DNA of 64,000 nucleotides, from contig OZ026845.1 in the NCBI GenBank assembly GCA_964023205.1, positions 1,746,001-1,810,000 on the forward strand. Direction: 5' to 3'. The DNA is from Lutraria lutraria (Eukaryota; Mollusca; Bivalvia; Venerida; Mactridae). Each line of letters starts with the position of its first letter. Position 1 is the first letter of the stretch. Under the pieces are notes generated by a model. That model made no database searches and was not told where the DNA came from. It was given only the letters and a program-made list of their open reading frames with translations. The translations under genes and the position numbers were made by a program. Of this stretch, positions 59,238-64,000 are shown one piece after another.

Positions 59238-60801
59238 AGCTCACCAGAGCACAAAGTGCTCATGGTGAGCTATTGTGATCCCGCTTGTGTGCGTGCGTGC
59301 GTCAACAATTGCTTTAAACAACATCTCCTTCTTAATCAGTTGGCCAATTTCAATGAAACTTTACATGGATGTTCCTTGCATGAAGCTCTACCAAATTTGT
59401 TAAAAAAATTTATTTCATTAAAAACTGGTTGCCAAGGCAACGAAAAGGAAAAACTTTAACAAGATGTGTTTTATAAACACCATGCCCCCTCCGGTTGCCC
59501 TTTTTGAAAATGCACATGTCCTGTAGAGATTGTCATAATGAACCAAGATATGAAGTTTGATGATTGCTGGCCTGGTAGCGTTTTGATTTAATAGGCAAGA
59601 TTAAAGTTTGGTACAGGCAAACAAAGGGCCGTAAATCTGCTAGAAATGATCGAATCACAAAACCCTGGCAATATGTGCTGGGGAACTTGGTGACAATAGT
59701 TCTATCAAAGTTTGGTAAAAATCCCTAGAGAAATACAGAAGTAGTTGCTAAAAAAAGAGTATTTCTCTATATTTTACATATGCACAAAATAAACAAATGG
59801 CCATAATTCCGTCAAAATTTATCGAATCATAAAACCCGGAATATATGTGTGGGGGTTCTTGGTAACAACAAGTCGTCAAAATCCCATGAAAAGAAATGTC
59901 AGAATTTTTTTAAACACAATATGACCTACTGACCTGAAAATGCACAGGTCCTGTAGAGGTTGTCATGAGGAACCTACATATGAAGTTTGATGAATGTAGG
60001 TGTAGGTGTTTTGATTTTATAGGCAAGGTTAAAGTTTGGTACAACCAGACAAACAGAGAGACCAAAAACTATATGCCCCCGATCTATCAATGCGGGGGCA
60101 TAAAAATCTTCTCTTCCAAAACCACAGGGCCTAGAGCTTAGATATTTGGTGTGTAGCATTGTCTAGAAGACCTCTACCAAGTTTGTTCAAATTATTTCCC
60201 TAGGGTCAAAATTGGCCCCGCCCCATGGGTCACTTGATTTTACATGGACATATATAGGGAAATTTTTAAAATCTTCTTGTCAGAAACTACAATGCCTAGA
60301 GTTTAGATATTTGGTGTGTAGCATTGTCTAGTGGACCTCTACCAAGTTTCTTCAAATTATTGCCCTAGGGTCAAAATTGGCCCCGACCCCAGGGGTCACT
60401 TGATTTTAAATAGACTTATATAGGGAAATTTTAAGAAACTACAATATGCCTAGAGTTTAGATATTTGGTGTGTAGAATTGTCTAGTGGACCTCTACCAAG
60501 TTTGTTCAAATTATTGACTTAGGGTCAAAATATGCTCCGCCCCAGGGGTCACTTGATTCATATGGGCTTATATACATAGGAAAATTAAAAAGATCTTCTT
60601 GGCCGAAACCACAAGACCTAGAGCTAAGATATTTGGTATGTAGCATTGTCTAGTGGACATTTACCAAGTTTGTTTAAATTATTGCCGTAGGTGCAAAATT
60701 GGCCCCGTCCCAGGGTCACTCAATTTTACAAAGGCTCATGATAATTTTCTCTAAGTCTTTTTATCTGGTGAGCGATATAGGGCCATCATGGCCCTCTTGT
60801 T
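59238..60801 (+). mobile_element. AGCTCACC element, copy with nested insertion
   Basis: Opens AGCTCACCAGAGCACAAAGTGCTC and closes GGGCCATCATGGCCCTCTTGTT, with about four internal ~165-bp units like copy 19008. It is preceded by CATTTTT exactly as at 19001 and 57651. Split at 59459-60107 by another element. Confidence 0.75.
59459..60107 (+). mobile_element. Nested ATGCCCCC...GGGGGCATA element
   Basis: Left end AACAAGATGTGTTTTATAAA / CACCATGCCCCCTCC, right end GATCTATCAATGCGGGGGCATA. The flanks AAAAACTTTAA and AAATCTTCT are contiguous in the related element at about 19243-19256, so this is an insertion about 645 bp long. Interior repeats: TGCACA(T/G)GTCCTGTAGAG occurs twice (about 59511 and 59940). 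Confidence 0.75.
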
Positions 60802-60828
60802 AAAGTATTAGGTCATCTTTTTTTAAGA

Positions 60829-60989
60829 AAGTCGAGCTATTGTGATTACTGCGTCTCTGCATCTGTGCAAAAACTTAAATGTAGCTCATAATTCAGAAAC
60901 TATCGGGTAGCAACATGAAACTTCATACCTGGATAGATCTCACTGAGGTTGTGAACAGACTAGTGTTGGCACCGCTTGTGGGCTCTTTT
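60829..60989 (+). repeat. Interspersed repeat, AGCTCGACTG family, copy 5
   Basis: GTCGAGCTATTGTGATTACTG, CATAATTCAGAAACTATC, GATCTCACTGAGGTTGTGAAC, and ends GGGCTCTTTTT. The first bases are missing. Confidence 0.65.
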
Positions 60990-61293
60990 TATTCAAATAC
61001 ATTGCTTGGTGAGTTGACCATGGTTAATTGTGATGATCCATGGTTCACTAATTTATACTGAACTAATACTATAGAATCAAAGAAAAAAGTGTATTAATTC
61101 TGTATTGCATTGTTCACACATATTGAAACATATTTTTCCAGAGACACATAATACATGTATTGCAAAAATTCAGATCCAGCAACAGGCAAACTTGCTGGTC
61201 TATGATATCATAATAAGGCAAGTTTTTTTATGGTCTTCTGTCAATATGTTGCTTTCAACAAAGAGGAATATCCCCTCTTCCTTCAAATATATT

Positions 61294-62492
61294 TTACATA
61301 TTTGCATTAATTGCTGCTGTACATGATTCACAGTCCTGTTCCAGTTTATGAAGGCTTTCAGCAAGGCATGGGTCAAACATTTGGGCAATGTCAGCTTCTA
61401 ATTTGTGAGCACGAACTGCAAGAATACAGATTTTAGGTTAATACAAATGCATTATAAAAAAGACATGTATAATTTTTTCTGTTGGACAATATGACTATCA
61501 ACTCTTAGAATTGAATCATCATATTAAAAATTAATTAACATTTCTGAAGTATGGTAAAAGCTTGATAATGACCATAGTTCTAGAAACTTTCGGTAGACTG
61601 AGGCTTAACTATAATCAAAACTAAATAACTGTTAAGACAAGATAACATGGTTATAATACAAATTGCAAACGTTTTCATGATAAATAATCATCCTTTAACA
61701 AAGCTATATCATATTTAAAAACAAATTTATCAGTGATTTTTTCCCAAATTTTTTCACTATGGGGTCCATGCATGCCCATCAAAAATTTAAATGGGAAATA
61801 TTATCAAATATATAACAATTATTATCTATGGAATATGTGATTATTTAGTTGTTTAAATCATAAATATATCTACACTGTAATTGGTGACAATGGTGCAAAA
61901 ACTATTATATTTTTCTTCCTTTTACATGGTCATGTGGTAAACACTTGTTGTCGGGGAAAATTCTGGCCATTTTAGTGGAAAATTGAAGGAAATCTTTCAA
62001 GGGGAAACTGCCCATATAAGGCAGTAAATACAGCAAAAAAATCACTGAATTTATATTTGAATAATTCTCACAAGCATGCATATGCTGGCAACCTTTTGAA
62101 TAATGACCTAGCTTAAGGTCTTCAGCGTACCCGGTTTACACTGTGATATTATTAATGCCGCATAAAAAGCAAAAACATATTAAATAAGCGGCTTTTAAAG
62201 TTTTGGAAGCCAGAACTAATAATGACCATGCATTAAAACAATTTGATATCAAATTTCCTTAAAACACTTGCATACATTATGAATGACAGATAATTACATA
62301 CCACTAATAGATAGGTAACAGGGGAAAATAACAACATGCATTTAACAGCACATATATAGTTATACCATTGAGACAAATCAGCGTTTCTTTCATTTCTTCA
62401 AACAGACTGTTCAATTTCTCTACTTCGTTTGACACTTCTTGGTGATTGTAATTTTCTATTGCTGCAGCCGACGATTTTGGTCTGTCCGACAT
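61294..62492 (-). CDS. SYCE3: SYCE3-like synaptonemal complex central element protein
   Basis: Coding exons on - are 62492-62366 and 61415-61294 (TAA), joined in phase 1, giving 82 residues. The ATG follows directly after an acceptor (CTTTCAG|AAGATG), so there is a 5' UTR intron, with a plausible non-coding exon ending at 62578 (GTT|GTGAGT). The protein is small, acidic and almost wholly helical: EVEKLNSLFEEMKETL, then DPCLAESLHKLEQDCESC at 57-74. This matches my recollection of vertebrate SYCE3 (about 88 residues), including the L-EEM block and the P-x-LAES-x-x-LE...C block. SYCE3 helps assemble the central element between paired meiotic chromosomes, so germ-line expression is expected. It could instead be an unrelated short coiled coil. 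Confidence 0.65.
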
Positions 62493-62578
62493 CTTCTGAA
62501 AGAAATTCAATCAAAACGGGTTAGTCTAAATTTCCTATTTATCGACTTCAAGAAAAATGGCCATAAAGCATACTCACA

Positions 62579-63307
62579 ACGAAATTGCAGACGACGCAAT
62601 CCGGAAGTTAAGCAAATGGAGTTTTTCCTAAAGGGGAGGTAACTTTCTTTGCACGTTGGTAATGCTAAAATACATATTTATCCGTTCCAAAAATAGAGCG
62701 TAGACTGAGGGAATTTTTGTGCAATTTATATTGATCTTAAATTTTCAACGAAACTCGGCCCTGCCATTTTCTTCTCATTTCCAATTTATTTGAATACAAA
62801 TAATCGGGGTTAAAGGGGCCCACTGCAAAGTGCACTAAGACTGGGATAATGGTCCCAAACTAAGGCCACAAATATTATTACATGGGGTCCCAGACGCTCG
62901 ATCTTCTTCTATTATGATAATGGCCATGTTAAAAATTGATACATTTTGGCCATGCATGGGGGTTAAAAAAGTGAAAGACTGTCAGTTTTCCCAAGCTTGG
63001 TACAAATTATTCGTGCCATTGTTGTATAAATCATTTATATACAACATAAAGTTCTAAAGTAGGTGCTTATTCAACACTTTCCATCTCCGCATATTAAATT
63101 TTAGCGATACATTTTCAATCTGTTTTTAATTAATTTCGGAATTTTAATTACAATACATTTTTGTTGAATAATTTACAAACATCCAAACCAAAGATCGTAG
63201 AAAGATAAACATATTATGATAAGATAGCTGGGACCATAGTCCCTTACATTTTTTTATGATAGTTCATCCTAGACGACAACGATAAATGTTAAATACCAGT
63301 CGTCAAA
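62579..63307. promoter_or_regulatory. Probable divergent promoter region, SYCE3-like and a + strand gene
   Basis: Contains ATCCGGAAGTT (about 62600), an ETS-type core near the SYCE3-like 5' exon. No other motif was certain. Confidence 0.3.
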
Positions 63308-63339
63308 ATGGATTTGGATGGGCTGTCAGCTGAGGAAAA
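63308..63339 (+). CDS. Possible first coding exon of an unidentified gene
   Basis: CAAAATGG gives a good start context. The frame reads MDLDGLSAEE plus two bases, then donor AA|GTATGT. Too short to identify. The next exon must lie beyond the window; the open stretch after 63612 that would fit in phase is SINE sequence. Confidence 0.35.
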
Positions 63340-63611
63340 GTATGTTTTTTATACACAATTAACGCTACCTGCTACTGATTCTTATTTGAATAATATATAT
63401 TAGTTTGTATAAAGCAGAAAAATGCGTTTATTGATGAAAAATATTCTGCACAGTAATTGTCTGGTTGAATTGTCATATATTTCCGCGAATCTAGTTTAAT
63501 ATTACAACCAATTTATAAATAAATACTATATCCATCATACTATCCTCCTTCCTTTTTCTCAAAGTAAATTATAGTGACAACCTCATATTCTTAATTTCTT
63601 TAGACTAATGC

Positions 63612-63756
63612 CGCCTTCATTTCACCCTAGCTTTAGGATTCCAAGGCCAGTCACAGACTCACACACTCATGGCGAGGAGGATTATAAATATAATGTACCC
63701 AATGTGGGACTCAAAGTCTGATGCTCTAGCTACCAACTGAGCTAATCCGGCTGTTA
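63612..63756 (-). repeat. tRNA-derived SINE, reversed
   Basis: On the - strand: AGCCGGATTAGCTCAGTTGGTAG, then AGAGCATCAGACTTTGAGTC, as in a tRNA-Lys-like head with D arm and anticodon region. The rest (TGAGTGTGTGAGTCTGTGACTGG) is non-tRNA body. It lacks a complete T arm, so it is not a functional tRNA. Confidence 0.6.
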
Positions 63757-64000
63757 ATAATAATATTAGTATTTTTATTACAGCCCATTTATAAATACAA
63801 ATACTCTTTTCACCATACTGCTACACAATTTTGGTCAACTTGGTTTTAGACAGTTTGGCCGAACATTTGTTTGTCAGGAAGTATAAACCTCTGTATATTG
63901 ACCATTAGAGTACTATTTCTATTAACATATGTTCAAGACATTTCTGTGGCCTGAACTGAATAGATCCAAAACAGTATGAACTAGGGAACTAATTATTGCA

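Noticed and set aside
63612..63722. Apparent second exon following 63308-63339, in frame after TTTAG
   Set aside because: The stretch is the body of a reversed tRNA-derived SINE, and the frame stops within the tRNA-like head.
63720..63756. Possible tRNA gene on the - strand
   Set aside because: D-arm and anticodon-like regions are present, but the T arm and acceptor pairing are missing, as expected for a SINE head.

Overview
This is a stretch of metazoan nuclear genome, most likely from a bivalve or other mollusc. It is AT-rich, and its genes are split into many short exons with GT..AG introns of 0.1 to 6 kb. It carries a vertebrate-type meiotic protein, an invertebrate-style TIR protein, a PHD/endonuclease/reverse-transcriptase LINE, and dense tRNA-derived SINEs and small inverted-repeat elements (AGCTCACC... 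and ...GGGGGCATA types) that I associate with molluscan genomes. Nothing bacterial or viral was seen. Exon coordinates come from reading splice sites and codon phase by eye; every junction given below keeps frame.

Layout, left to right. (1) 1-7672: no gene recognised, only small repeats. (2) 7673-16767, + strand: a nine-exon gene for a ~707-residue Ser/Pro-rich protein, tentatively like LAS2/C18orf54 (lung adenoma susceptibility protein 2). (3) 16768-26788: repeat-rich intergenic DNA with AGCTCACC elements, a TIR-flanked satellite and SINEs. (4) 26789-33985, - strand: an eleven-coding-exon gene for a 679-residue armadillo-like/TIR/C-terminal SAM-like protein. Its putative catalytic Glu is present and its N-terminus looks myristoylatable. 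A likely non-coding first exon ends at 38533, and the 5' UTR intron holds a near-full-length LINE (about 34577-38275, - strand) with one frameshift. (5) 38534-39019: compact divergent promoter interval. (6) 39020-53815, + strand: a fourteen-exon SERINC (serine incorporator) gene for a 528-residue multipass membrane protein. (7) 53816-61293: SERINC 3' UTR, then AT-rich DNA with further repeats. (8) 61294-62492, - strand: a two-coding-exon gene for an 82-residue protein that looks like SYCE3, a synaptonemal complex central element protein. (9) 63308 onward, + strand: a possible first coding exon of another gene, divergent from SYCE3.

The most interesting biology is the head-to-head TIR/SERINC pair. 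Both families have members with roles in innate defence (TIR NADases; SERINC restriction of enveloped viruses), and their start regions lie within about 0.5 kb. The most interesting mobile-DNA signals are: a LINE ORF with a 2A-like NPGP motif ahead of a PHD finger; a family of at least twelve TA-flanked CAGTCAAACC...GGTTTGACTG elements; a ~0.9 kb element with CGACCCCTA-repeat ends and a perfect 8-bp direct repeat; and nested insertions that can be dated by comparison with empty copies.
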